From Ignavibacteria bacterium (GTDB taxonomy: Bacteria > Bacteroidota > Ignavibacteria > Kapaibacteriales > UBA961): 41,762 nucleotides of DNA. Shown piece after piece: positions 15,726-24,915 of the stretch; within the stretch, counting starts at the first letter, position 1, and each line of letters opens with the position of its first letter. Both the position numbers and the translations under genes were made by a program. The stretch spans positions 1-41,762 of the forward strand of contig VGWD01000020.1 of assembly GCA_016873735.1 (NCBI GenBank), read 5' to 3'. The notes beneath the pieces are model-generated. The model was not told the origin of the DNA. It worked only from the letters and a program-made list of their open reading frames with translations, and searched no databases.

Positions 15726-17624
15726 TTATTTTCTTGGAGTTTCAACAAAAATCTGAACTGTTCTGGAGAGCACTCTTCCTGTTGGGATACCATTGTCGAA
15801 AATTTCAACATCTTCACCCCGACCTGCAACTTCATATTTCGCATCGGGTGATTTTTCTTCCAAAATTGACTTTGCGGCATCAGCTCTTTGTAATGCCAAA
15901 GAACGATTATAATCAGGAGCTCCGATGCGATCGGTATAACCAATGATTTTGACGACGGAATTTCCTTTGATGACCGGTCCCACGCGATTCTTGAGAATTT
16001 CAGCATTCTCGGGTGAGATCTCAGCTCTATCAAAATCAAACAAAATCAATGAGAATTTCGTGACAACCATATCGGGTTTGGAATCTACTGACTGCTGGAT
16101 GCTTGAATTATAATCTACACGGATTGAACCGTTCACTGCTGATGTGGTTCCATTATTGTTAACGGTTGATAGAGTATAATCAATTGGGACCTGAGAATTG
16201 GATAACTCATTGGGACGAATAACCCAGCGCTGAGAAGTTGGCGTGCCTGCTCCTGCCAAATCTTTCAAAGAACGACCTGCTTGTGAAATATTCAGCGTCC
16301 AAGTATTTATAGCAGTGCTATCAAAATCTTTTGGGCGGAATTCGATCAATTCCGGTTTTGTCCAACGACTTTCATCGCCACGAATTGTGATGGGTTCAAG
16401 GATGTCAAAATGAGAAGATTTGAACGTGACTCTTCTATTTTCGCTCATGCCGTCTTTGAGATTCTTTGCGGTAGGTACATCTGGTAATACCCTTGATGTT
16501 GTTGCGATGCGATTTGCATCGATGCCATAATTGGATGTCAAATATGATTTAACATTTTCAGCTCTTCTCAAAGCCAAGCCTTTTTTGGATTCGGCTTTTC
16601 CATCAATTGAACCGATGAGACTTAACGTTGCATCAGGATTGCCTCGCATGCGAAGTCCGATGATATCCATTGTTCTTTTGTTGATTTCAATAGCATCTTG
16701 TGGCAATGTTTCCAGAGAAAATTGTCCGCGAGCATCACCGCTATTTGTCACCTGCAATGAGGGATCCGGTTTCTCGCTGTTTAGGCCAAAAAACACGAAT
16801 GGCACAAATGGATACATTTCGGAATACTGAATATCTTCAACAGTCAAACCGGATTCCAAAATGCGATAGTCACCGGCATCATCATAATACCCAACCTCTA
16901 CCTTTGCAGCATTGGTGATGATGGGATCTTTGGGCTCACTTTTTTTGGAGCTTGGGCCGAGTGTGATTGAAACGCCGATTCGCAATTGATCCAATCCCCA
17001 TGGCGAGAGATCCGAACTGAAATCACCCAAAGATTTGCGATATGTCACTTCAGGTGTGATTGTGTAATTCCAAGCTTTCATTGGAATGCCTGCCCCAACA
17101 AACAAAACCAATCTATCATTTGTACCGGGAATGGTACTATATGCAGTAGAAGCTGCACTGCTAGCGAGATTTTCTGAGTATTCACTTGTCAAGCGTGAAC
17201 CATATTCAAATCCGGCAAGTACATAAGCCGGACTTTCATTGAAGAGATCCATGAATTTCACTCCGGTGGAGATTTCCAACATGGTGATATTGGCCGTAAG
17301 CGTATTCAACGTGTTATTCTGTAAATCTTCAATCAATTCTGCTCCCATACCATGGATTCCGAGTCTTCCGGTCAAACGAAACGTTTTGTTTAGACTATAA
17401 TCAACAAAACCTCCGCCATGAAACCCCATGGAAGTGCTTGAAAGTTTGTAATTCCCAATAGCCGTGCCTGCAGGATCCTTCGTAGTAAAGTCAGGTGCAT
17501 GGAAATTATAATTCACTCCGGTATAGAGACCAAATTCAAATTTTTTGACTTGTGATTTTTGGTTCTGTGCAAAAGCACATAGGGAGTAAAAGATACCAAC
17601 GAGTGTTACAATGATGTATCTCAT
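15726..17624 (-). CDS. OmpA-family outer-membrane protein with N-terminal beta-barrel and two OmpA-like domains
   Basis: A 632-residue protein starting at MRYIIVTLVG; the frame is open 18 codons further upstream, but this ATG gives a standard signal peptide ending CAFAQ. Residues about 20-230 look like a beta-barrel. A first OmpA-like segment in the middle is degenerate (GSIDGKAESKKGLALRRAENVKSYL). The C-terminal domain is canonical and peptidoglycan-binding: LFDFDRAEISPENAEIL, IIGYTDRIGAPDYNRSLALQRADA, ending in RTVQIFVETP. Such proteins tether the outer membrane to the wall. It has its own terminator and stands alone. The tandem arrangement is known in Bacteroidota, but this middle copy has probably lost peptidoglycan binding. 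Confidence 0.9.
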   Translation of the reverse strand: MRYIIVTLVGIFYSLCAFAQNQKSQVKKFEFGLYTGVNYNFHAPDFTTKDPAGTAIGNYKLSSTSMGFHGGGFVDYSLNKTFRLTGRLGIHGMGAELIEDLQNNTLNTLTANITMLEISTGVKFMDLFNESPAYVLAGFEYGSRLTSEYSENLASSAASTAYSTIPGTNDRLVLFVGAGIPMKAWNYTITPEVTYRKSLGDFSSDLSPWGLDQLRIGVSITLGPSSKKSEPKDPIITNAAKVEVGYYDDAGDYRILESGLTVEDIQYSEMYPFVPFVFFGLNSEKPDPSLQVTNSGDARGQFSLETLPQDAIEINKRTMDIIGLRMRGNPDATLSLIGSIDGKAESKKGLALRRAENVKSYLTSNYGIDANRIATTSRVLPDVPTAKNLKDGMSENRRVTFKSSHFDILEPITIRGDESRWTKPELIEFRPKDFDSTAINTWTLNISQAGRSLKDLAGAGTPTSQRWVIRPNELSNSQVPIDYTLSTVNNNGTTSAVNGSIRVDYNSSIQQSVDSKPDMVVTKFSLILFDFDRAEISPENAEILKNRVGPVIKGNSVVKIIGYTDRIGAPDYNRSLALQRADAAKSILEEKSPDAKYEVAGRGEDVEIFDNGIPTGRVLSRTVQIFVETPRK

Positions 17625-17806
17625 GAGGTAAGCTTGTCCTAAAGTATGAGAAATGAGGGATTTGGACGATTGGCCCACTATTTATGTTGTACAAAAATGC
17701 TGAATTGTTTTGAATATTATTGACAGAGAATGCAGCAGAATAGCAAATCAAGCTAAAAAATATCTGTATAGCTAGATTATTATCCTTTTTAATGATGGTT
17801 TTGAAG

Positions 17807-18367
17807 TCAACTCAAGATATTCCAATGAGGTGATAATGTGAGGATATGTTCATATATGGGGCAATGCTCATGATGGGCACCCTGCAAATATCCCGTGCTC
17901 ATGAGAAATTCATTCACTATTTCACCACCGGTGAATTTGAATGTTTTTTTGAAGAGTTTAGTCCATTCTTCTCTTGACATAGGATGATATTTGTCCAGCC
18001 ATTTCATGAATGATCCGTGCTCTTGCTGCAATGATCTAATAATGCTTGCATTATGTATCACCGCTCTGATTTTCAAGTTATTTCTTATGATGGATGCATC
18101 GTTCATCAAGCGATCAATATCATTATCTGTATATTCTGCAACCCTGGCTATATCGAAACCCTCGAATGCTTCACAGAAATGATGTCGTTTTTTGAGAATG
18201 GTTAGCCACGATAATCCTGCCTGATTAATCTCCAAACTTAACCGTTCGAACAAAGCATTGTCTGAATCCAATGGATAACCGTATTCGGTGTCATGATATG
18301 CAATATGCAAAGGCGAACAATGTTCTTGAAGAACATATGCACAATAGGAGGGGGTGGCTGCATTCAT
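17807..18367 (-). CDS. tag: DNA-3-methyladenine glycosylase I
   Basis: A 186-residue Tag enzyme that removes 3-methyladenine from alkylated DNA to start base excision repair. It carries the family signatures YCAYVL near the N-terminus, IAYHDTEYGYPL, LEINQAGLSWLTILKKR with the active-site Glu, and a C-terminal zinc-binding stretch (HHEHC) that pairs with Cys9 and His25. Length is normal. It lies about 35 bases downstream of the tRNA gene on the same strand, so it may share its transcript. About 180 bases separate its stop from the ompA start. Confidence 0.93.
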   Translation of the reverse strand: MNAATPSYCAYVLQEHCSPLHIAYHDTEYGYPLDSDNALFERLSLEINQAGLSWLTILKKRHHFCEAFEGFDIARVAEYTDNDIDRLMNDASIIRNNLKIRAVIHNASIIRSLQQEHGSFMKWLDKYHPMSREEWTKLFKKTFKFTGGEIVNEFLMSTGYLQGAHHEHCPIYEHILTLSPHWNILS

Positions 18368-18401
18368 GTTGTATTTCCTGTATGATGCAGAAGGAAGTGA
18401 G

Positions 18402-18474
<73 letters not shown>

Positions 18475-18487
18475 TTTCAAGGAATAA

Positions 18488-19291
18488 TCAATTGAAGAGA
18501 CCGATCATGAAGCCGATCTGAAAAGCTAATCCGGATGCTTCAATGCCGGAGGGTACATTATTCACAATGCTTTTTCCATTTTCTTTCCAATCACCCATGA
18601 AGCTGAGTGCATATCCAACATACCCCCTCACCGTCACGATTCTTGGTTTATCATTTCCAAGCAAAGCCGGAGCAAATTCAACACTAATACCCGGATTGAT
18701 CATGAAATAGTCATTGTTCAATGTGTGATTGAACACATTTGGATCAGCCGGAGTACCGCCGATTCCACCGTTCGTGGAATTTGCACCCTCTGCATATTGA
18801 GTGGTATTGATTTGCATTGAACCCCAACCACCTGTGATTCCGGGAAGCAGATACAATGATTTGGCCAATGAAAAAGCATAGTCAAAACCAAAGCCGGTAT
18901 ATGCATTGGAAAGAGTGACTGAACGCACATAATTTTTGGCATTCACCAAGAAGATTTTATCAGCGGTTGATGCGCTACCACCAAGATTCGTAATGGAAAT
19001 GCGAACATTGGGAACAATGCCGATAGTTAATACACCCAAAACGCCGGTCATTGTTATTGGTGTTGATAATTCACTGAATCCTGCAGTGGTGATTTGTGTA
19101 TTTACATCGGTAATATTTGGTGAAAACAATGAAACCATGAAACCGCCACCCACACCAAAATATGGGACTTTCTCTTCCTGAATAACGGTTTCCTCGAATG
19201 TCAATTCATCAAGTCTGTCGTCTTGTGCAATAAGTGAAAACCCACACACAAAAAACATCGTCAGACCCATAAGTACAAACTTGATTCTCAT
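18488..19291 (-). CDS. Exported protein, predicted outer-membrane beta-barrel
   Basis: A 267-residue protein starting at MRIKFVLMGL; upstream in-frame Mets (19300, 19330) exist, but this one gives the best signal peptide, ending SLIAQ before DDRLDEL. The mature protein has glycine-rich beta strands (YFGVGGGFMVSLFS, AYTGFGFDYAFSL, LPGITGGWGSM) and ends with a hydrophobic strand, IGFMIGLFN, typical of small outer-membrane barrels. No named family is recognised. The tRNA gene follows 13 bases after its stop on the same strand, which suggests the tRNA may be processed from a shared transcript. Confidence 0.7.
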   Translation of the reverse strand: MRIKFVLMGLTMFFVCGFSLIAQDDRLDELTFEETVIQEEKVPYFGVGGGFMVSLFSPNITDVNTQITTAGFSELSTPITMTGVLGVLTIGIVPNVRISITNLGGSASTADKIFLVNAKNYVRSVTLSNAYTGFGFDYAFSLAKSLYLLPGITGGWGSMQINTTQYAEGANSTNGGIGGTPADPNVFNHTLNNDYFMINPGISVEFAPALLGNDKPRIVTVRGYVGYALSFMGDWKENGKSIVNNVPSGIEASGLAFQIGFMIGLFN

Positions 19292-19376
19292 ATTGTTCAT
19301 CCGAAATGTGTGAAATGTTGTAATTATCAAACAAGTCTGTAAAAATAGGGAATTCTTTGATTGTTTTGTGTATTTG

Positions 19377-20159
19377 TCATATCCCTTTGAAATCGGCTTG
19401 TCTTTTCTCTAAAAATGCTGATGTGCCTTCCTTGAAATCCTGCGTTCCGCAAATTTCACCAAAATGGAGCGCTTCGCTTTCCATACCCTCGGATGTGCTG
19501 CAATCAATTGCCGAACGTATAGCCGCAAGACTGCCGGATATTGCAAAAGGAGCTTTTGTTGCAATCAACTCGGCTATCTTTATGCATTCTTCCAATAGGG
19601 TTTCCGCAGAGAATACATTGTTCACAAGCCCGATATGCATAGCTTCCTCAGCATTTATGATATTTCCGGTGAGAATCAATTCTGTTGCCTTTGCCGAGCC
19701 AACAAGCTTTGTGAGTCTCTGCGTGCCACCATATCCCGGAATGATGCCAAGATTCACTTCCGGCTGACCGAATTTTGCTCCCGGAACCGCAAATCGCATA
19801 TGGCAAGACAAAGCAAGTTCGCAGCCTCCTCCCAAAGCGAAACCATTGATAGCAGCAATCACCGGTTTTCTCATATATTCCAAGTTTGTAAAGACCGCTT
19901 GACCAAATCTTGCAAAATCCGCTCCTGTTTCAGCATTTTGCTCATGCAATTGAGCAATGTCAGCTCCCGCTGCAAATGCTTTTGGACCGAATCCTGTTAT
20001 GATGATAGCCCGACATTTTTCTGAATCGGCGCAAAATTGGAGCGCTTTTTGCAGCTCATTCAATAAGGTTGCGTTTAAGGCGTTTAACTTATCAGGCCTA
20101 TTCAATGTAATCAAACAGATATGGCCTTTTTCTTCAAGAATAATTGTTTCAAAGTTCAT
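19377..20159 (-). CDS. Enoyl-CoA hydratase/isomerase (crotonase) family protein
   Basis: A 260-residue crotonase, full length, starting at [11 protein letters not shown]; the frame is open 72 codons further upstream but that part has no family resemblance. The oxyanion-hole segments KAFAAGADI and [16 protein letters not shown] are present, and both acidic residues needed for hydration are visible (Glu in GGGCELA and Glu in [19 protein letters not shown]). This is the pattern of short-chain enoyl-CoA hydratases of beta-oxidation or butanoate metabolism. The 3' end abuts the upstream region of the outer-membrane gene; the start is divergent from the NAGPA-domain gene with about 90 bases between. 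Confidence 0.93.
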   Translation of the reverse strand: MNFETIILEEKGHICLITLNRPDKLNALNATLLNELQKALQFCADSEKCRAIIITGFGPKAFAAGADIAQLHEQNAETGADFARFGQAVFTNLEYMRKPVIAAINGFALGGGCELALSCHMRFAVPGAKFGQPEVNLGIIPGYGGTQRLTKLVGSAKATELILTGNIINAEEAMHIGLVNNVFSAETLLEECIKIAELIATKAPFAISGSLAAIRSAIDCSTSEGMESEALHFGEICGTQDFKEGTSAFLEKRQADFKGI

Positions 20160-20250
20160 GACATCAATCCTGAACGGTGATAAAGTGTGTCTAAAGGCAC
20201 AATTTAGCATTTTTCGCCGTATGAGGATTACTGCGTTTAGAGAAAAATTT

Positions 20251-21774
20251 ATGATGCGACAATATATACTGCTATGCTTTTCATGGATATTGGCTTTCAC
20301 ATTACTGATGCCGATACCTGATTTGGATGCTGCTTCCAGAAAGAAAGGGAAATCTTCCTCTTCGAAGTCATCCAAAAAGAAATCTTCAAAGAATTCAAAA
20401 AAGTCTTCGAGATCTTCAAAAAAAGGTTCAAAGAAGCGTCGTTATGCCAAAAAAGGAAGAAACAGAAAATCTTCCGGTTCATCAGGGCATAATCAATTTG
20501 TTTCAGTGAATGGCAAACAAGTATTTATTGAGGATACGATGATTGCCCCGGGATTGCGGTATATGCATTTCTTGTATGGCCCACTCAATCACCCGGTATA
20601 TGCCGTTGAAATGGATGTGAATGACCCCACTTTGAAGATTGGCGTCATCAAAGGAATGAATAAAAATGATGGATTGGAGCGAATAGGCGACATGTTCATG
20701 CGCATTGACACCACAGTGAGAGATAGCCTGCTTTCGGCTGTTAATGCGAATTTCTGGAGAGCATATCGCAATACTGCTATTGGTCCGCTTGTACTCAATG
20801 GCGAAGTGATTCAAATGGGTAATGAGAAGAAATGGACTAGTGCCTTTTTTGATTCAAAAAACAAAATGTATCTAGGTAGATATGATTTACAAGGAATGAT
20901 TAGAACCGAAAGCGGTGAGAAATATCGAATCTCTTATACAAATGAAAGACCAAGCGTAGATGGTATCGCAGTGTATAATCTATATGGCGGCACTTCCATT
21001 CCTCATGTTCCAAATATGCAATTGGATAAAGCAGCAGAAGAATTTCTTGAAAACAGACCTCAATCTGCGGAAGACTCTACAGAAGAAGAGTTAGACATGG
21101 AACAATTGAAAGCTGAATTGGCCGAGATGAAAAGACAGTCGAACATAGAATACCCTTTGATTAAAGTACAAGTTCGATTCTTGCGGTCACCAACAGTAAA
21201 TAAAGAGGTCCCTTGTTTAGTGAATGCTGTCGATACCGGAACTGTTGCCATGCCTCTCAGAGGTGCAATCATATCACTTGGAAGAGATTTTCCGGCAGAT
21301 AAATTACCTGTTGCCGGTGATACATTGTTCATCCGATATTATACAGCTGAAAAGGATATCATTCCCTTTGTTCAGGCAGTATGTGGTACCCCGCGTTTGA
21401 TTGAATCTGGCGAAGTTCGTCAACAAGCAGTGAGCGAGGGTTCGCGCAATAGTAGATTCATCGGACATAATCTTCCTCGCACAGCGATCGGAACAAATAC
21501 AAGAAAAACCAAAAACTGGTTGGTGCTTGTGGATCCCTCGGGTAAAGGAAGAGGTGCTACATTGGATCAAATGGGAGCAATCATGAAAAAGCTCGGAGCG
21601 CATGATGCATTGAATTTAGATGGTGGTGGTTCTTCAATGATGATGGTTTGCGGTGAAAATGTTTGCAACAATTCTCGTGTTCCAAGTGGCAGAAGAATAT
21701 CATGCGCACTTGCTGTATTTCGAAAACAAAAAGTTCTACGCGAACGATTGCAGGATCAGAATCAAGTAGAATAA
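20251..21774 (+). CDS. Exported phosphodiester glycosidase (NAGPA)-domain protein with Lys/Ser-rich linker
   Basis: A 507-residue protein. Start at MMRQYILL is chosen because a signal peptide follows (ending near DLDAA); a longer start at 20221 is possible. Residues about 29-80 are an extreme Lys/Ser/Arg-rich linker. The rest is a phosphodiester glycosidase/NAGPA domain (DUF2233): [28 protein letters not shown] near residue 410, and [11 protein letters not shown] near 454-464. Human NAGPA removes GlcNAc from phosphodiesters; bacterial relatives act on wall or phosphodiester sugars or are uncharacterised. It ends at a strong bidirectional terminator shared with the convergent nlpC gene. Confidence 0.85.
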   Translation: MMRQYILLCFSWILAFTLLMPIPDLDAASRKKGKSSSSKSSKKKSSKNSKKSSRSSKKGSKKRRYAKKGRNRKSSGSSGHNQFVSVNGKQVFIEDTMIAPGLRYMHFLYGPLNHPVYAVEMDVNDPTLKIGVIKGMNKNDGLERIGDMFMRIDTTVRDSLLSAVNANFWRAYRNTAIGPLVLNGEVIQMGNEKKWTSAFFDSKNKMYLGRYDLQGMIRTESGEKYRISYTNERPSVDGIAVYNLYGGTSIPHVPNMQLDKAAEEFLENRPQSAEDSTEEELDMEQLKAELAEMKRQSNIEYPLIKVQVRFLRSPTVNKEVPCLVNAVDTGTVAMPLRGAIISLGRDFPADKLPVAGDTLFIRYYTAEKDIIPFVQAVCGTPRLIESGEVRQQAVSEGSRNSRFIGHNLPRTAIGTNTRKTKNWLVLVDPSGKGRGATLDQMGAIMKKLGAHDALNLDGGGSSMMMVCGENVCNNSRVPSGRRISCALAVFRKQKVLRERLQDQNQVE

Positions 21775-21810
21775 AAAAACGGGATGACCTTTTGGATCAT
21801 CCCGTTTTTT
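21774..21810. terminator. Bidirectional terminator between the NAGPA-domain and NlpC/P60 genes
   Basis: Stem of A-run plus ACGGGATGA pairing with TCATCCCGT plus T-run (left arm 21774-21787, right arm 21797-21810), with T-tails on both strands. It follows the NAGPA stop directly and lies 18 bases from the NlpC/P60 stop, so it serves both convergent genes. Confidence 0.9.
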
Positions 21811-21827
21811 ATATGTTCTTTGTTCGA

Positions 21828-22808
21828 TCAATAGGAATATCTTTTTGCATCACTGGTCGCAAGAGGTGCGAGATCGCGATGTTCAAGTCTTCGAACACCG
21901 ATCAATCGAGTATCATAATAGGTACTTTCAAGTGAGGAAACGGTTACGCCATAGCGTGAGCTTGCATGAGCAAACAAATTGTCTCCAAGATAAATACCAA
22001 CATGTGATACATACACTTCTTTGCGTGTATGGAAGAAAACGAGATCACCGAATTTCATTTCTGATCTGTTCTTGATTGGTCTTCCAACATTCCATTGCGT
22101 TGCTGCAGTACGAGGAAGAATTACATCCCCTGCACCTGCAAAAACAGCTCTAGTGAAAGCAGAGCAATCAATTCCTGATTTGGATGTTCCACCATAGACA
22201 TATGTGGTTCCAATCCAATTCATGATTTCATCCATTACGGCTTTTCTTGCGATTCCACCATCGGTGGTTTCATTTGCCGAAGGATCATTTGGATCGCTAT
22301 CGATATATGAAAGCCACAATGAGCGGAAAGCATCCATGTCAACAACCACATCGTCTTCTTCTTCAAGTTCGGTTACAACCTCACCTTCGGAAATCATAGA
22401 GCCGGCTACGGCTTCTGATGCAGTTAATTCGCCCTCATCAATGTGTGAAGAAAGGGACTGTTGTGTTGAGAGAGCCTCGGCAATAGAGCCAGTATTCGTG
22501 GCGATGTCCGTTGTCGGGGTTAGGTCAGCATCCGGTTCCAAACCGGCCAGTCTAGAGAGATCCTCATTGTTGTTGAGGTAGTCAAAGGCAAGTTTCTTGC
22601 CTGCGACACGATCACATTTTGTTTTTGAAACATGAACAATTCTGTAGCGATGCTTCTTAGATTTTTTCTTTGAAGCAACTCGTTTCGTTACCTTTCGCTT
22701 GTCCGATTTTTTTCGGGCAGCATATGAACTATTGGTTGGCAAAGCTAGAGCAATCACGAAGAGAACCAAGCTGAGCCAGAAAGGTACGAGGGGTATGGAC
22801 TTACGCAT
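21828..22808 (-). CDS. NlpC/P60-family cell-wall peptidase with basic N-terminal region
   Basis: A 326-residue exported protein. The ATG at 22808 is chosen because AGAGGTG (a strong Shine-Dalgarno) lies just upstream; the GTG at 22814 falls inside that site. A signal peptide ends near NSSYA. It is followed by a Lys/Arg-rich stretch (KKSDKRKVTKR, KKKSKKHR), then an acidic linker, then the NlpC/P60 catalytic domain with the triad Cys215 (GIDCSAF), His269 (SHVGIYLG) and His281 (FAHASS). Such enzymes cut the gamma-D-Glu-diamino acid bond in peptidoglycan. It is convergent with the NAGPA-domain gene. A GC-rich foldable block lies upstream. Confidence 0.93.
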   Translation of the reverse strand: MRKSIPLVPFWLSLVLFVIALALPTNSSYAARKKSDKRKVTKRVASKKKSKKHRYRIVHVSKTKCDRVAGKKLAFDYLNNNEDLSRLAGLEPDADLTPTTDIATNTGSIAEALSTQQSLSSHIDEGELTASEAVAGSMISEGEVVTELEEEDDVVVDMDAFRSLWLSYIDSDPNDPSANETTDGGIARKAVMDEIMNWIGTTYVYGGTSKSGIDCSAFTRAVFAGAGDVILPRTAATQWNVGRPIKNRSEMKFGDLVFFHTRKEVYVSHVGIYLGDNLFAHASSRYGVTVSSLESTYYDTRLIGVRRLEHRDLAPLATSDAKRYSY

Positions 22809-22855
22809 AATCACCTCTGCAATTGTAAAAAATACCTTGTCTGGTAGTATGGTGC

Positions 22856-22922
22856 CAATCCTGTGAGGCGGATCGACGTTCTTCCGGGCGGCGCGTCTGT
22901 TGAGCCGATAGCGGAAGCTTAA
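22856..22922 (-). promoter_or_regulatory. GC-rich foldable non-coding block upstream of nlpC
   Basis: Between the solute-binding protein stop and nlpC lies a block of about 63% GC (22861-22920: 38 of 60) in an A+T-rich genome. On the minus strand it can form an outer stem CTTCCG/CGGAAG enclosing CGGC/GCCG, and a second hairpin ATCC/GGAT. It might be a leader RNA of nlpC, or the 3' end of the upstream transcript. A promoter-like TTGG-N20-TATTTTTT sits between it and nlpC, which argues for the second. I do not recognise a known riboswitch class in it. Confidence 0.35.
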
Positions 22923-24731
22923 TTAGCGATTCTGAAGAAACACTTTTTCAAGTGATATTGTTCCGAATATTCCCGGGCGGAGACCGAAAACGGGACTTTG
23001 TGCTAATCGATAGTTAATTGTGTAGTATAAAAACACCCAAGGAGCTTCTTGTATGATAATTCGCTCCATTTCATTGTATGCCTTGAATCGTTGTTCGGAA
23101 GTTAATCCGGGCCATAAAGCCAATTCATACAGAGAGTCAACACTTCGATTCGAAAATCTTGTGTCATTTAGGCCTTTGGGCGAGGCCATGTTCGAGTAAA
23201 AGAGTGCGAGTACATTCTCCGGATCGGGATAATCCGCAATCCAGTTTCCACGCCAGAATCCTAGTTTTCCTGAATGCATCATAGCAGAATGCTCAGGAAA
23301 ATTGACCTGCCTTAATGAAGTTTTGATGCCGAATTTGAGCCATTGCTGCTGCAATGCTTCAACAATCTGCACCGTAGTTGCATTATTGCCGGATTGAAGG
23401 GTTATCTCAGGCAAACCTAGTCCGCCGGGAAAACCGGCCTCCTCCAACAATGCTTTCGCTTTGGCAGGATTATATGCATAACCTTTGACTTCAGAAGAAA
23501 ATCCGGGCATTGAAGGCGAAAGGGGACCATGCTCGGCAGGTATTCCTTTTCCCTTCAATACATATGTACATAGTGCTTTGCGGTCTATTGCATAATTCAG
23601 CGCTTGTCTGATTTTTGCAGATTTCCATAAAGGCATGCGGGATGTTTCGGCATTTGCCTCGCCATCAAGCATGATTCCACAAAAAACTATGTCCTGTGCT
23701 TCTTCTCGAAGCAGTATATGCTGTGCATATGATTCAGAGAGTTTGCCATTTACAAGAACTTTCGGAAGAAAAATCGGGTCTATTGAAAGAATCATATCCA
23801 GATTCCCATTATCATATTCCAAAAATTCCGTCTTTGTGTCCTTGATGAATTGAACAATGACAGTATCCAAATAAGGCAAACGAATACCTTCTTCATCAAA
23901 ATCATGATACAATGTATGTTTCTTGAGTTCAATGAATCTGTCCTGCTCCCAACGATGAAACATAAAAGGGCCGGTTCCAACCGGATGTGCCCCAAATGTT
24001 TCTCCATATTTCATGACTGCCTCTTTGGGGACAATCCTGCAATAGGGCATAGTGAGTAGAGAGAGCAAAGGTGCAAAGGGCTTTTTCAAGACCAACGCTA
24101 CTGTACTGTCATTGATAACCTTTATCCCTTCAATGTGCTGATCTCCATTACCATTCTTACTGTTTTCATGATATTCATCAGCGCCTTGAAGACGCTCACG
24201 AAAAATCCAAAAACCTGTCGTCTTGGTACGAGAATCACAAATCCTCTCAAAACTGAATTTCACATCCGATGCTTTGAACTTCCTTGAATAATCAGGTGAT
24301 CCAAAACATGAGTCTTTGTGAAAAAAAACATCTGTGCGAAGATTAAATGTCCAATTGAGTCCGGAATCATCTACACTCCAAGACTTGGCCAATCCGGGCA
24401 TAATTTCGCCATTTGTGTCTAATTTCACCAGACATTCGAAGATATGACCTCCAATATGAATGGGCCCAGAAATACCGGCCATTGCGGGGTCCAAGGTTGT
24501 CAAACCCTGTGGTTCATTATAGGTGAATGTCGCATCTTTAGATTGTTTGTCATTCCCACATGAAAGCAGGAATGAACACAAAACAATGATGCAAAACTGT
24601 ATTCCAATTGTCAAAGAACATGCGAATCGCTTGGAATCGCTTTTTCTACCAATAAATGGAAAGCGCCTTTTATTGGAGTTGGCAAGTAAAGGAATTTTGG
24701 GCACTTGACCAAGAAAATCAACAACTTGCAT
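22923..24731 (-). CDS. Family-5 solute-binding lipoprotein of a peptide/nickel-type ABC transporter
   Basis: A DppA/OppA-like periplasmic binding protein: EPQGLTTLDPAMAG, FECLVKLDTNGEIMPGLAKSW, the KFSFERI helix, HPVGTGPFMFHRW, and RQALNYAIDRKAL are family signatures. A lipobox (FLLSC) makes it membrane-anchored in the periplasm. It binds peptides or similar ligands for an importer whose permeases are not in the window. The start is doubtful: the lipobox Cys lies about 58 residues after Met at 24731, too far for a normal signal peptide. A GTG at 24704 or a rarer start closer to the lipobox is possible. The frame is open back to 24881. Confidence 0.85.
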   Translation of the reverse strand: MQVVDFLGQVPKIPLLANSNKRRFPFIGRKSDSKRFACSLTIGIQFCIIVLCSFLLSCGNDKQSKDATFTYNEPQGLTTLDPAMAGISGPIHIGGHIFECLVKLDTNGEIMPGLAKSWSVDDSGLNWTFNLRTDVFFHKDSCFGSPDYSRKFKASDVKFSFERICDSRTKTTGFWIFRERLQGADEYHENSKNGNGDQHIEGIKVINDSTVALVLKKPFAPLLSLLTMPYCRIVPKEAVMKYGETFGAHPVGTGPFMFHRWEQDRFIELKKHTLYHDFDEEGIRLPYLDTVIVQFIKDTKTEFLEYDNGNLDMILSIDPIFLPKVLVNGKLSESYAQHILLREEAQDIVFCGIMLDGEANAETSRMPLWKSAKIRQALNYAIDRKALCTYVLKGKGIPAEHGPLSPSMPGFSSEVKGYAYNPAKAKALLEEAGFPGGLGLPEITLQSGNNATTVQIVEALQQQWLKFGIKTSLRQVNFPEHSAMMHSGKLGFWRGNWIADYPDPENVLALFYSNMASPKGLNDTRFSNRSVDSLYELALWPGLTSEQRFKAYNEMERIIIQEAPWVFLYYTINYRLAQSPVFGLRPGIFGTISLEKVFLQNR

Positions 24732-24864
24732 CAACATCTGTCGGAAAATCAGCAGAATTCGAACATAGCAATACATATCATGTAACATCATGAAATACAA
24801 CAAGTTGGAAGATAAAAGCAGGAAATTTGTTATGGCGATTTTTTGAAGCATTTCTTTTGAGCAA

Positions 24865-24873
24865 TGTGGATAA
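24865..24873 (-). other. Exact DnaA-box 9-mer TTATCCACA
   Basis: Minus-strand TTATCCACA in the gap between the solute-binding protein gene and the membrane-protein gene at 24916. One isolated exact box in 42 kb of A+T-rich DNA can occur by chance. Confidence 0.3.
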
Positions 24874-24915
24874 AAAGCCAATGCGTTCGGGCTTTGAAAG
24901 ATATATTTTTGTCAG

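Noticed and set aside
19957-20250. 5' extension of the NAGPA-domain frame overlapping the enoyl-CoA hydratase gene
   Set aside because: It lacks family resemblance and lies antisense to a well-supported gene; the signal peptide begins at 20251.
20335-20450. Repetitive purine-rich DNA in the NAGPA-domain gene
   Set aside because: It is the codon-level reflection of the Lys/Ser-rich linker, with no regular repeat unit like a CRISPR or VNTR.
22856-22922. c-di-AMP riboswitch before nlpC
   Set aside because: The conserved ydaO-type segments I remember are not present, so I call it only a GC-rich foldable block.
24732-24881. 5' extension of the solute-binding protein frame
   Set aside because: About 50 residues before the assigned start have no resemblance to a signal peptide or binding protein.
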